Of a stretch of DNA of 24,325 nt, positions 7,334 through 13,747 are shown piece by piece. Numbering within the stretch: position 1 is the first letter of the stretch; each line of letters begins with the position of its first letter. Origin of the DNA: DASSHA01 sp035693145 (GTDB lineage: Bacteria > Chloroflexota > Limnocylindria > Limnocylindrales > CSP1-4); contig DASSHA010000120.1 of NCBI GenBank assembly GCA_035693145.1, positions 1 to 24,325 on the forward strand, in the 5' to 3' direction. A model generated the notes under the pieces. The model was given only the letters and a program-made list of their open reading frames with translations, was not told where the DNA came from and did no database searches. Both the position numbers and the translations under genes were made by a program.

Positions 7334-7792
7334 ATGAAGATGCGCGATTGGGACGAAGGCGGCGGGCTGCCGCCATTCGGTCACCGCGCCTACTGGATCG
7401 AGGACATCCTGGATTCGCTCGACGCGGCCGAGATCGCCTCGTACGCCCTGAGCGAGGGAGACGGGTCCGGCGACGATGCGTCCGTGCCACGCCGATACCT
7501 GGTCGCCTGCGAGCTCGGGATCCTCGACGCACGCGCCGACGCCGACGAGGACGACAACCCGCGGCTCGCCTCGGCGCTCATCCCGTGGTGCGACGTGCGT
7601 GGCGTGCGCGTGTCGGCACTGACCTCGCTCGACGACGCCTTCCGGCATGCGACGACCTGGTCGGGATCGCTCGGTCTGCCGAGCGTCCGGATCGACGACC
7701 CGGCGAAGCCGGATGCCCTCCTCGACCTGTGGCGCGAATGCCTCGTCCGAACGCAGTCGCCGCGCCCGCTCGATGCCGCGAGCGGCGAGTAG
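7334..7792 (+). CDS. Conserved-looking hypothetical protein, 152 residues
   Basis: The ATG at 7334 has GAGGGAG upstream, and third codon positions are strongly GC-biased, as in the neighbouring genes. The protein is acidic and soluble. The middle (YLVACELGILDARAD, then ALIPWCDVRGVRV) has the alternation of strands and the IPWxDVRGV phrase seen in bacterial PH-like domains, and the end contains an amphipathic helix (LLDLWRECLV). That similarity is by eye and weak. It follows the PRC-barrel gene by 19 nt and is the last gene before the ilv promoter, so it probably belongs to the lipoprotein-transporter-PRC operon. Confidence 0.65.
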   Translation: MKMRDWDEGGGLPPFGHRAYWIEDILDSLDAAEIASYALSEGDGSGDDASVPRRYLVACELGILDARADADEDDNPRLASALIPWCDVRGVRVSALTSLDDAFRHATTWSGSLGLPSVRIDDPAKPDALLDLWRECLVRTQSPRPLDAASGE

Positions 7793-7824
7793 CGGGTCCC
7801 GCCGCGACCAGCCATTCGGGCCAT

Positions 7825-7854
7825 TTGACGTTCCCGCAACGCGACTGGCAGACT
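7825..7854 (+). promoter_or_regulatory. Promoter of the ilv-leu operon
   Basis: TTGACG (7825-7830), an 18-nt spacer, then CAGACT (7849-7854), which resembles the TAGACT and TACACT boxes elsewhere in the window. Transcription would start near 7861, leaving a leader of about 355 nt before ilvB. This is the best -35/-10 pair in the window and it fits a regulated operon leader. Confidence 0.6.
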
Positions 7855-7912
7855 GCGGGGACATCGCTCGGATCGGCCGCCGGCCGCGCCGCGCGAGTTG
7901 GGAGACCCGCGT

Positions 7913-8125
7913 TTGGGCGTGCTGCACGGACAGGATCGCCGCCACGTCGCCGTCGTGATCACGACGGATGGCCGCCGGCTCAGCATGCCTGTCGATGACA
8001 GCGGCCTCGTCGACGTCTCGCTCCTCGGGCTCGTTCGGTCCCTTCTCGTGGGCCTTGCGGGCCTTCTCGGGCTCATTACCGGCTCCCGGTGGGAGACCAG
8101 AGGACCTCGGAGGAGCGGGCGCTAG
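7913..8125 (+). CDS. Leu/Val/Ile-rich leader ORF of the ilv operon
   Basis: An open frame between the operon promoter and the ilvB attenuator. From the TTG at 7913 (GGGAG eight bases upstream) it gives 70 residues. From the ATG at 7985 it gives 46. The codons at 8006-8077 specify GLVDVSLLGLVRSLL followed by VGLAGLLGLIT, with ten Leu, four Val and one Ile, exactly the end products of the operon. Several are CTT, GTT or ATT, codons that are rare in this genome. The stop TAG lies in the loop of a 5-bp hairpin (8118-8130). A ribosome stalling on these codons could control the terminator at 8151. The alternative is a small single-pass membrane protein. The start codon is uncertain. Confidence 0.6.
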   Translation: MGVLHGQDRRHVAVVITTDGRRLSMPVDDSGLVDVSLLGLVRSLLVGLAGLLGLITGSRWETRGPRRSGR

Positions 8126-8130
8126 GCGCC
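8083..8130 (+). promoter_or_regulatory. Leader hairpins between the regulatory codons and the attenuator
   Basis: Two perfect small hairpins follow the Leu codons: CTCCC-GGT-GGGAG (8083-8095) and GGCGC-TAG-GCGCC (8118-8130). In an alternative fold CGGTGG (8087-8092) can pair with CCACCG (8134-8139), opening the first hairpin. This is the arrangement expected of competing structures in an attenuator. A 12-mer, GGACCTCGGAGG (8102-8113), recurs exactly in the third copy of the ilv hairpin element (10900-10911). Confidence 0.4.
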
Positions 8131-8150
8131 GGACCACCGAAGACCGAAGG

Positions 8151-8183
8151 GACCCTCGCCGGGCGGCGAGGGTCTTTTGTTTT
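8151..8183 (+). terminator. Intrinsic terminator (attenuator) before ilvB
   Basis: A 10-bp GC-rich stem GACCCTCGCC / GGCGAGGGTC with loop GGGC (8161-8164) is followed directly by TTTTGTTTT. It is the only classical intrinsic terminator in the window. It sits 26 nt after the leader ORF stop and 33 nt before the ilvB start, so it should act as an attenuator. Confidence 0.85.
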
Positions 8184-8216
8184 CCCCGAGGGGTTCGGGG
8201 GACGGAGGACGACCGA

Positions 8217-10106
8217 ATGACGATCACAAGGGAAGACGCGGCGGACGCGACGCCACCGGGCACGGGGCGGGCGCCGGCCCCGACGCGACGAAGCCACGTC
8301 CCGGCCGACGGGACGCCGGCCGCCGCGGCGGTGGAGCGGGCCCGCCGCGACATGCTCGCCGAGCGGCGCGGGCGGCCGCTCGGCCGGACGCGGATCGGTG
8401 CCGACGTCGTCTGCGAAGCGCTGCTGCGACAGGGCGTGGACGTCTTCTTCGGTTATCCGGGCGGCGTCGTCCTGCCGCTCTACGACGTCCTCGGCGACTA
8501 CCCGGAGCTGCGCCACGTGCTCGTCCGTCACGAGCAGGGCGGGGCGCATGCGGCCGACGGCTACGCGCGGGCGACCGGCCGAGTCGGCGTCTGCCTGGGC
8601 ACGAGCGGCCCCGGCGCGACGAACCTCGTCACCGGCATCGGGACCGCGATGCTCGACTCGATCCCCATGGTCGCGATCACAGGCAACGTCCCGACCGCGC
8701 TGCTCGGCAAGGACGCCTTCCAGGAGATCGACATCAGCGGGATCACGCTGCCGACGACGAAGCACAACTACCTGGTGCGGAGCGCGGACGACCTCCCCCG
8801 CGTGCTGGCCGAGGCGTTCCACATCGCCCGGACTGGCCGCCCGGGTCCGGTCCACGTCGACATCACGAAGGACGCCCTGCAGGCCGAGACCCACGCCGTG
8901 CATCCGAGCGAGGACGAGGTCGTCGCCGGCCTGCCGGGCTTCCGTCCGAACCTCGACGGCCACCCCCGCCAGGTCCGGCTCGCCGCCGACGAGATCGGAC
9001 GCGCGAAGCGACCGGTGATCCTCGCCGGCCACGGGATCCTCGTCTCCCGCGCCGAGTCGGAGCTCGTGGCGCTCGCGGAGAAGGCCCGGATCCCGATCGC
9101 CTGGACGCTGCTCGGGATCGGCGCCGTCGACGAGACCCATCCACTGGCCTATGGCTTCATGGGCATGCACGGCTGGAAGCACGTGAACCGTGCGATCCAG
9201 TCGGCGGACCTCCTCATCGCCCTCGGCATGCGCTTCGACGACCGGGTGACGGGGAACGTCCGGACGTATGCGCCCTATGCCCGGATCATCCACGTCGACG
9301 TCGATCCGTCGGAGATCGGCAAGAACGTCGCCGTGGAGGTGCCGATCGTCGGGGACGTCGGCCGCGTCCTCCGATCGCTCATCCCGCAGGTCGAGCGCGT
9401 CGATCCCCCGGCGCGCGAGGGATACCTCGACGAGCTCGCGGCCTGGCGTCGCGAATCGGAGGGAGCGAGCTGGCACGGCTCGGGCGCCTGGCGCGACGGA
9501 CTCCTGTCGGCCGACTACGTCGTCGAGCGGATCGCCGAGCTGACCGGGCACGACGCGACGCTCGTGGCGGACGTCGGCCAGAACCAGATGTGGCTCGCGC
9601 GCTACGGCGGCTTCCGGCGCCCGAACAGCCACCTCTCGTCGGGCGGGCTCGGGACGATGGGCTACAGCATGCCGGCGGCGATGGGCGCCGCGCTCGGACG
9701 GCCCGACAAGGAGACCTGGGCGATCGCCGGCGACGGCGGCTTCCAGATGACCGTCCAGGAGCTCGCGACCCTCGTTCAGGATCGGATCCCGGTGAAGATC
9801 GCGCTCTTCGACAACAAGAAGCTCGGGATGATCCGGCAGTGGCAGGAGATCATCTACGCCGGGAACTACCACTCCTCGAGCCTGCTCGGGCCGGACTACG
9901 CGAAGCTCGCCGACGCGTACGGCATTCCGGCGTTCCGGGCCGAGCGCGTCGACGAGGTGGACGCCGCGATCGAGGGCGCGCGCGCGGTCGACGGGCCGGC
10001 CGTCGTCTGGTTCTCGATCGCCGAAACGCAGAACGTCCTGCCGATGATGCCGGCCGGCAAGGGTCTGTCCGACCTCATCGAGTCGTGGGAAGGGGCCGAA
10101 GAGTGA
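8217..10106 (+). CDS. ilvB: Acetolactate synthase large (catalytic) subunit
   Basis: A 629-residue ThDP enzyme that makes acetolactate and acetohydroxybutyrate for valine, leucine and isoleucine. The catalytic Glu106 is in HEQGGAHAADGYARATG. The ThDP/Mg motif runs from GDGGF (505-509) to Asn533 in FDNKKLGM. FAD-region phrases such as MGMHGW and RFDDRVTGN are present. There is an N-terminal extension of about 60 polar residues before the enzyme core, longer than usual, possibly disordered. The ATG has GGAGGA seven bases upstream. The start is set by that site and lies just after the attenuator. The stop codon overlaps the first base pairs of hairpin element copy A, next to ilvN. Confidence 0.97.
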   Translation: MTITREDAADATPPGTGRAPAPTRRSHVPADGTPAAAAVERARRDMLAERRGRPLGRTRIGADVVCEALLRQGVDVFFGYPGGVVLPLYDVLGDYPELRHVLVRHEQGGAHAADGYARATGRVGVCLGTSGPGATNLVTGIGTAMLDSIPMVAITGNVPTALLGKDAFQEIDISGITLPTTKHNYLVRSADDLPRVLAEAFHIARTGRPGPVHVDITKDALQAETHAVHPSEDEVVAGLPGFRPNLDGHPRQVRLAADEIGRAKRPVILAGHGILVSRAESELVALAEKARIPIAWTLLGIGAVDETHPLAYGFMGMHGWKHVNRAIQSADLLIALGMRFDDRVTGNVRTYAPYARIIHVDVDPSEIGKNVAVEVPIVGDVGRVLRSLIPQVERVDPPAREGYLDELAAWRRESEGASWHGSGAWRDGLLSADYVVERIAELTGHDATLVADVGQNQMWLARYGGFRRPNSHLSSGGLGTMGYSMPAAMGAALGRPDKETWAIAGDGGFQMTVQELATLVQDRIPVKIALFDNKKLGMIRQWQEIIYAGNYHSSSLLGPDYAKLADAYGIPAFRAERVDEVDAAIEGARAVDGPAVVWFSIAETQNVLPMMPAGKGLSDLIESWEGAEE

Positions 10107-10154
10107 ATCCTCGGGCGGATGGCTTCGCGGAGCTCAGCCGCCGACCTCGGAGGA
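10105..10154 (+). repeat. ilv hairpin element, copy A (covers the ilvN ribosome-binding site)
   Basis: Starts GAATCCTCGG over the ilvB stop codon. Pairs seen: UCCUC (10108-10112) with GAGGA (10150-10154), GG with CC (10145-10146), CGG (10116-10118) with CCG (10141-10143), and GGCU (10121-10124) with AGCC (10136-10139), around a loop UCGCGGAGCUC. The 3' strand holds GGAGGA (10149-10154), the ilvN Shine-Dalgarno, so folding would hide it. It is 41 of 50 identical to copy C. Compensatory changes against copies B and C support the fold. Confidence 0.7.
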
Positions 10155-10164
10155 CGGGTGACCG

Positions 10165-10833
10165 ATGACCGTTGAGGGTGCCAACAACCAACAAGCGCCG
10201 GCGGCGCCGGCTCACACCGCCCCGCCGGCGCGCGCGCTTCCCGGGAGCGGCGAGGTCCATCGGCACGTCCTCGTCGCGATCGTGATGAACCGGCCCGGCG
10301 TGCTCAACCGCGTCGCCTCGCTCATGCGGGCCCGCAGCTTCAACATCGAATCGCTCGCCGTCAGCCACACCGACGAGGCCGAGGTCAGCCGGATGACGAT
10401 CACCCTGTCGGGCGACGACGTGGCCGTCGAGCAGGCGACGAAGCAGCTCTACCGGCTGATCGACGTCCTGAAGGTCCAGGACGTCACGACGGAACCGACC
10501 GTCGGCCGGGAGCTCGCCCTCGTCAAGGTTCGAGCGACCGACCGTAACCGGGCCGAGGTGGTGAAGATCGCCGAGCTGGCGGGCGGGCGGATCGCGGACC
10601 TCGCGACCGACGCGGTCGTCGTCGAGGCGACCGGCACCGAGGTGCAGGTCGACGAGCTGATCGGGCTGCTGAGGCCCTTCGGCATCAAGGAATCGGTTCG
10701 GACGGGAACGGTCGTCATGGCCCGCGGTTCGGGCTCCATCGAGGAATCCTCGGTCCGATGGCGTCGCAGGAGCTCCGCCTCGGGCCCCGGAGCACGAGAC
10801 GCAGTCTCGAACGTGGAGGAACACGGCAAATGA
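10165..10833 (+). CDS. ilvN: Acetolactate synthase small (regulatory) subunit
   Basis: 222 residues. After about 32 polar residues comes the ACT domain (HVLVAIVMNRPGVLNRVASL, then NIESLAVSHTD and MTITLSGDD), which binds the feedback effector, usually valine. The C-terminal small-subunit domain follows (ALVKVRATDRNRAEVV, GIKESVRTGTVVMARG). Normal family members end about there, near residue 190. The remaining 30 or so residues are Arg/Ser-rich and are the translation of hairpin element copy B, so the native stop seems to have been lost to that insertion or duplication. GGAGGA ends 10 nt before the ATG, within the copy A hairpin. The stop overlaps the next small ORF as ATGA. Confidence 0.95.
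   Translation: MTVEGANNQQAPAAPAHTAPPARALPGSGEVHRHVLVAIVMNRPGVLNRVASLMRARSFNIESLAVSHTDEAEVSRMTITLSGDDVAVEQATKQLYRLIDVLKVQDVTTEPTVGRELALVKVRATDRNRAEVVKIAELAGGRIADLATDAVVVEATGTEVQVDELIGLLRPFGIKESVRTGTVVMARGSGSIEESSVRWRRRSSASGPGARDAVSNVEEHGK
10744..10794 (+). repeat. ilv hairpin element, copy B (inside the 3' end of ilvN)
   Basis: Starts GAATCCTCGG and has the same fold as copies A and C: CCGA (10755-10758) pairs with UCGG (10780-10783), and GGCG (10760-10763) with CGCC (10776-10779), with loop UCGCAGGAGCUC. The outer stem is weakened by one C-C mismatch (10748/10793). It has one extra base in the loop. It is read in frame as ESSVRWRRR in ilvN. A perfect hairpin CGAGAC-GCA-GTCTCG (10795-10809) follows. 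Confidence 0.7.
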
Positions 10834-10967
10834 CCGCTCGCATGTACATAGACGCCGATGCGGAATCCTCGGGCCAATGGCGTCGCGAAGCTCCGCCTTG
10901 GACCTCGGAGGGCGAGTGCCAAGACCTTGTTGAGGGTGCCGAGATCGGGGAGGGCCTGCGTCGATGA
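10830..10967 (+). CDS. 45-residue small ORF made from a duplicated ilvC start
   Basis: It begins MTARMYIDADAESS, copying the true IlvC start MTARMY and D-DAD, then reads through hairpin element copy C (ESSGQWRRE) and ends at LRR. The ATG overlaps the ilvN stop (ATGA) and has GGAGGA nine bases upstream. The TGA overlaps the ilvC ATG (ATGA). It therefore links ilvN to ilvC in an unbroken chain of coupled starts. The protein has no recognisable domain and is probably a by-product of tandem duplication, but its translation may matter for ilvC expression. Confidence 0.5.
   Translation: MTARMYIDADAESSGQWRREAPPWTSEGECQDLVEGAEIGEGLRR
10863..10912 (+). repeat. ilv hairpin element, copy C (inside the small ORF before ilvC)
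   Basis: The cleanest fold of the three. CCUC (10867-10870) pairs with GAGG (10908-10911), GG with CC, CCAA (10874-10877) with UUGG (10898-10901), a single bulged U, and GGCG (10879-10882) with CGCC (10894-10897). The loop is UCGCGAAGCUC. It ends 35 nt before the ilvC Shine-Dalgarno (GGGGAGGG, 10947-10954). TTGAGGGTGCC follows it at 10930, a phrase also found after copy A at 10172. Confidence 0.7.
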
Positions 10968-12037
10968 CCGCTCGCATGTACTACGACCCGGACGCCGATC
11001 CCTCGGCCCTCGCCGACGAGACCGTCGCGATCGTCGGCTATGGGAGCCAGGGGCACGCCCACGCGCTGAACCTCGCCGAGTCGGGGGTCGATGTCGTCGT
11101 CGGGCTGGCGCCGTCCTCGAAGAGCCGACCGCTCGCCGCGGACATGGGGCTCCGCGTGGCGGACGTCGCCGAGGCCGTCGGGGAGGCGAACGTCGTCATG
11201 ATCCTCGTTCCGGACACGTCGCAGAAGGCCGTCTACGAGGCCGAGATCGAGCCGAACCTCCGGCCGGGCAGCCTCCTGATGTTCGCCCACGGCTTCAACA
11301 TCCACTTCGGGCGGATCACCCCGGCCGAGGACGTCGACGTCGGAATGGTCGCGCCGAAGGGGCCCGGCCACCTCGTCCGGTCCACCTATCAGCAGGGTGG
11401 CGGCGTCCCGGCCCTGTTCGCCGTCCATCAGGACCACACCGGGACTGCGCGAGCGCGGGTCCTGGCGTACGCGCACGCGCTCGGCAACACTCGTGCGGGC
11501 GTGCTCGAGACGACGTTCAAGGAAGAGACCGAGACGGACCTGTTCGGGGAGCAGGCCGTGTTGTGCGGTGGCACGACGTCGCTCGTGAAAGCCGGCTTCG
11601 AGACCCTCGTGGAGGCGGGCTACCAGCCCGAGCTCGCGTACTTCGAGGTGCTCCACGAGCTCAAGCTCATCGTCGACCTCATGTACCGGGGCGGACTCGA
11701 CTTCATGCGCTTCAGCGTCAGCGACACCGCCGAGTACGGCGACTACGTCTCGGGACCGCGGATCATCGACCAGCACGTCCGTGACACGATGCGGGCGGTT
11801 CTCGGCGACATCCAGGACGGCACCTTCGCCAACCGATGGATCGCCGAGAACGACGCCGGCCGACCGAACTTCGAGCGGATGCGCCAGGCCGATCACGACA
11901 GCCTCATCGAGCGCGTCGGCAACCGGCTCCGATCGCAGATGCCGTTCCTCGATCCGGTCGAGGTTCGGGCAGGTCAGGCGCAGGCGAGCGCCGGCGGTGG
12001 GGCGGAGCGCTCGGCGACCCCCGAGGAGGTCCACTGA
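10964..12037 (+). CDS. ilvC: Ketol-acid reductoisomerase, class I
   Basis: 357 residues. It isomerises and reduces acetolactate or acetohydroxybutyrate using Mg2+ and a nicotinamide cofactor. The Rossmann motif is G25-Y-G-S-Q-G30. The cofactor-specificity loop (GLAPSSKSR) carries serines and Arg, which fits NADPH. APKGPGHLVRSTY, TTFKEETETDLFGEQ and the C-terminal YFEVLHELKLIVDLMY and SVSDTAEYGDY are all in place. The short single knotted domain makes it class I. The last 25 residues are an Ala/Gly/Glu-rich tail. The start overlaps the upstream small ORF as ATGA and has GGGGAGGG nine bases before it. The stop overlaps the leuA ATG by 1 nt. Confidence 0.97.
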   Translation: MTARMYYDPDADPSALADETVAIVGYGSQGHAHALNLAESGVDVVVGLAPSSKSRPLAADMGLRVADVAEAVGEANVVMILVPDTSQKAVYEAEIEPNLRPGSLLMFAHGFNIHFGRITPAEDVDVGMVAPKGPGHLVRSTYQQGGGVPALFAVHQDHTGTARARVLAYAHALGNTRAGVLETTFKEETETDLFGEQAVLCGGTTSLVKAGFETLVEAGYQPELAYFEVLHELKLIVDLMYRGGLDFMRFSVSDTAEYGDYVSGPRIIDQHVRDTMRAVLGDIQDGTFANRWIAENDAGRPNFERMRQADHDSLIERVGNRLRSQMPFLDPVEVRAGQAQASAGGGAERSATPEEVH

Positions 12038-13653
12038 TGCCCGTCCTCGTCCCGGATGGCACCGTCCGGATCTTCGACACGACCCTGCGCGACGGCGAGC
12101 AGGCGCCGGGCGCCGGGCTCACGGCCGCGGAAAAGCTCGAGGTCGCGCGGCAGCTCGCGCGCCTGAAGGTCGACGTCATCGAGGCCGGCTTCCCGGCCGC
12201 TTCACCGGGTGACTTCGAGGCCGTCCAGCGGATCGCCCGCGAGACGCGCGACGGGATCGCGGTCGCGGCCCTCGCCCGGTGTCGCGACGGCGACCCGCAA
12301 CGGGCCGTCGAAGCGATCCGGGTCGCCGAGCGGCCGCATCTGCATGTCTTCATCGCGACGAGCGACATCCATCTCGTCCACAAGCTCCGCCTGTCGAGGC
12401 CGGAGGCCCTCGCCGAGGCGGTCCGCTGGGTCCGCTACGGTCGCGAGCAGCTGGGTCCGGATGCCGAGGTCGAGTTCTCGGCGGAGGATGCGTCGCGGAC
12501 GGATCCGGAGTTCCTGCTCGAGGTCTACGCGGCCGTCGTCGACGCGGGCGCTTCGACGATCAACATCCCCGACACCGTTGGCTACGCCATCCCCGCGGAG
12601 TTCGGCGCGCTGGTCGGACGCGTCGTCGCGCTCGTCGGCGACGAGGCGACGGTCAGCGTCCACTGCCACAACGACCTCGGGCTCGCGACGGCGAACACGA
12701 TCGCCGCGGTCCAGGCGGGCGCCCGACAGGTCGAGGTGACGATCAACGGCCTCGGCGAGCGGGCCGGCAACGCCTCGCTCGAGGAGGTCGTCATGGCCCT
12801 CCGGACACGCCCGACGCAGTTCGATGGCGGTCGCGTCGGCGTCGCGACCGAGCAGCTGACCTCGGCAAGCCGGCTCGTCAGCTACCTGACCGGCTTCGCG
12901 GTCCAGCCGAACAAGGCGATCGTCGGGGCGAACGCCTTCGCCCACGAGTCGGGGATCCACCAGGACGGCGTGATCAAGAACCCGCTGACGTACGAGATCA
13001 TGACGCCGCAGTCGGTCGGCCTCGGCGGCAGCCAGCTCACGATCGGGAAGCTGTCGGGCCGAAAGGGTCTCGCGGAGAAGCTCCGCCGGCTGGGCCACCA
13101 GGTCGAAGGCGAGCGGCTCGACGGCCTGTACCGGGAGGCGGTCGCGCTCGCCGACGCGAAGAAGGAGGTCACGGACGCCGACCTGCTCGCGCTCGTCGAG
13201 CAGGAGGCGTCACGGGTCCCGGCCTCGATCGACCTGCTCGGCTGGAGCGTCACCTCGTCGCACCGGGGCAACGCGGTCGGAACGGTGTCGCTCCACGTCC
13301 TCGGCCAGGATCGTTCCGCCGAGGCCAAGGGCAACGGCCCGGTCAATGCGCTGTTCGCGGCCGTCGACGCGATCCTCCAGCCGGTCGTCGGCTGGCACCC
13401 CGTGCTCGCCGAGTACGAGATCAAGGCGGTCTCCGCCGGTGAGGACGCCCAGGGCCAGGTGCTCGTCCGATGCCGACGCTCGTCCGACGAGGGACCCGGC
13501 GCGCTCGTCGTCACCGGCCACGGCCTGTCCACGAACATCATCGAGGCCTCGATCGAGGCCTACCTCGCTGCCGCGAACAAGCTCCACGGCGCCGAGATCA
13601 ACGGGGTGTCGGTCGCGTTCGTCGGTCAGCGGACCGCCCAGGAGCTGCCGTGA
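12037..13653 (+). CDS. leuA: 2-isopropylmalate synthase
   Basis: 538 residues. It condenses 2-oxoisovalerate with acetyl-CoA, the committed step to leucine. The HMGL-like barrel starts with DTTLRDGEQ (14-22) and has EAGFPAASPGD, HCHNDLGLATAN, NGLGERAGNA and the FAHESGIHQDGV helix. The C-terminal LeuA dimerisation/regulatory domain (from about 395) has GNGPVNALFAAVDA and STNIIEASIEAY, so leucine feedback is expected. GAGGAGG lies seven bases before the ATG, which overlaps the ilvC stop. The choice over CimA or homocitrate synthase rests on the motifs and on the separate cimA downstream. Confidence 0.95.
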   Translation: MPVLVPDGTVRIFDTTLRDGEQAPGAGLTAAEKLEVARQLARLKVDVIEAGFPAASPGDFEAVQRIARETRDGIAVAALARCRDGDPQRAVEAIRVAERPHLHVFIATSDIHLVHKLRLSRPEALAEAVRWVRYGREQLGPDAEVEFSAEDASRTDPEFLLEVYAAVVDAGASTINIPDTVGYAIPAEFGALVGRVVALVGDEATVSVHCHNDLGLATANTIAAVQAGARQVEVTINGLGERAGNASLEEVVMALRTRPTQFDGGRVGVATEQLTSASRLVSYLTGFAVQPNKAIVGANAFAHESGIHQDGVIKNPLTYEIMTPQSVGLGGSQLTIGKLSGRKGLAEKLRRLGHQVEGERLDGLYREAVALADAKKEVTDADLLALVEQEASRVPASIDLLGWSVTSSHRGNAVGTVSLHVLGQDRSAEAKGNGPVNALFAAVDAILQPVVGWHPVLAEYEIKAVSAGEDAQGQVLVRCRRSSDEGPGALVVTGHGLSTNIIEASIEAYLAAANKLHGAEINGVSVAFVGQRTAQELP

Positions 13654-13667
13654 CGGGTCGGTGGCTT

Positions 13668-13688
13668 GCTGCGAGCGCTCGTCGCAGC
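13668..13688 (+). other. Hairpin in the leuA-leuB gap
   Basis: Perfect 7-bp stem GCTGCGA / TCGCAGC with a 7-nt loop, in the only long gap (94 nt) of the leu part of the operon. No T-run follows. It may be an RNA-processing or stability element, or a weak pause. Function unknown. Confidence 0.35.
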
Positions 13689-13747
13689 GCCCCGGATGTC
13701 TGGCACGAAGGCCGGCTGGGGCGAGCCGCTGGGCGGGGAGTGGCGAC

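Larger units (their letters stand above)
10830..10981 (+). repeat. Direct repeat of the ilvC start (18 nt) within a tandem duplication
   Basis: ATGACCGCTCGCATGTAC occurs exactly at 10830-10847 and at 10964-10981, the true ilvC start. Each copy is preceded by the ilv hairpin element (copies B and C) and a Shine-Dalgarno. The repeat unit is therefore element, ribosome-binding site and ilvC start, about 120-135 nt long. The upstream unit has decayed: a short deletion after GTAC compared with ilvC. Confidence 0.85.

Noticed and set aside
8096..8200. T-box riboswitch before ilvB
   Set aside because: The conserved T-box antiterminator sequence (AGGGTGGNACCGCG-like) is not present. The phrases AGGGTGCC at 10175 and 10933 resemble only part of it and lie at the wrong places.
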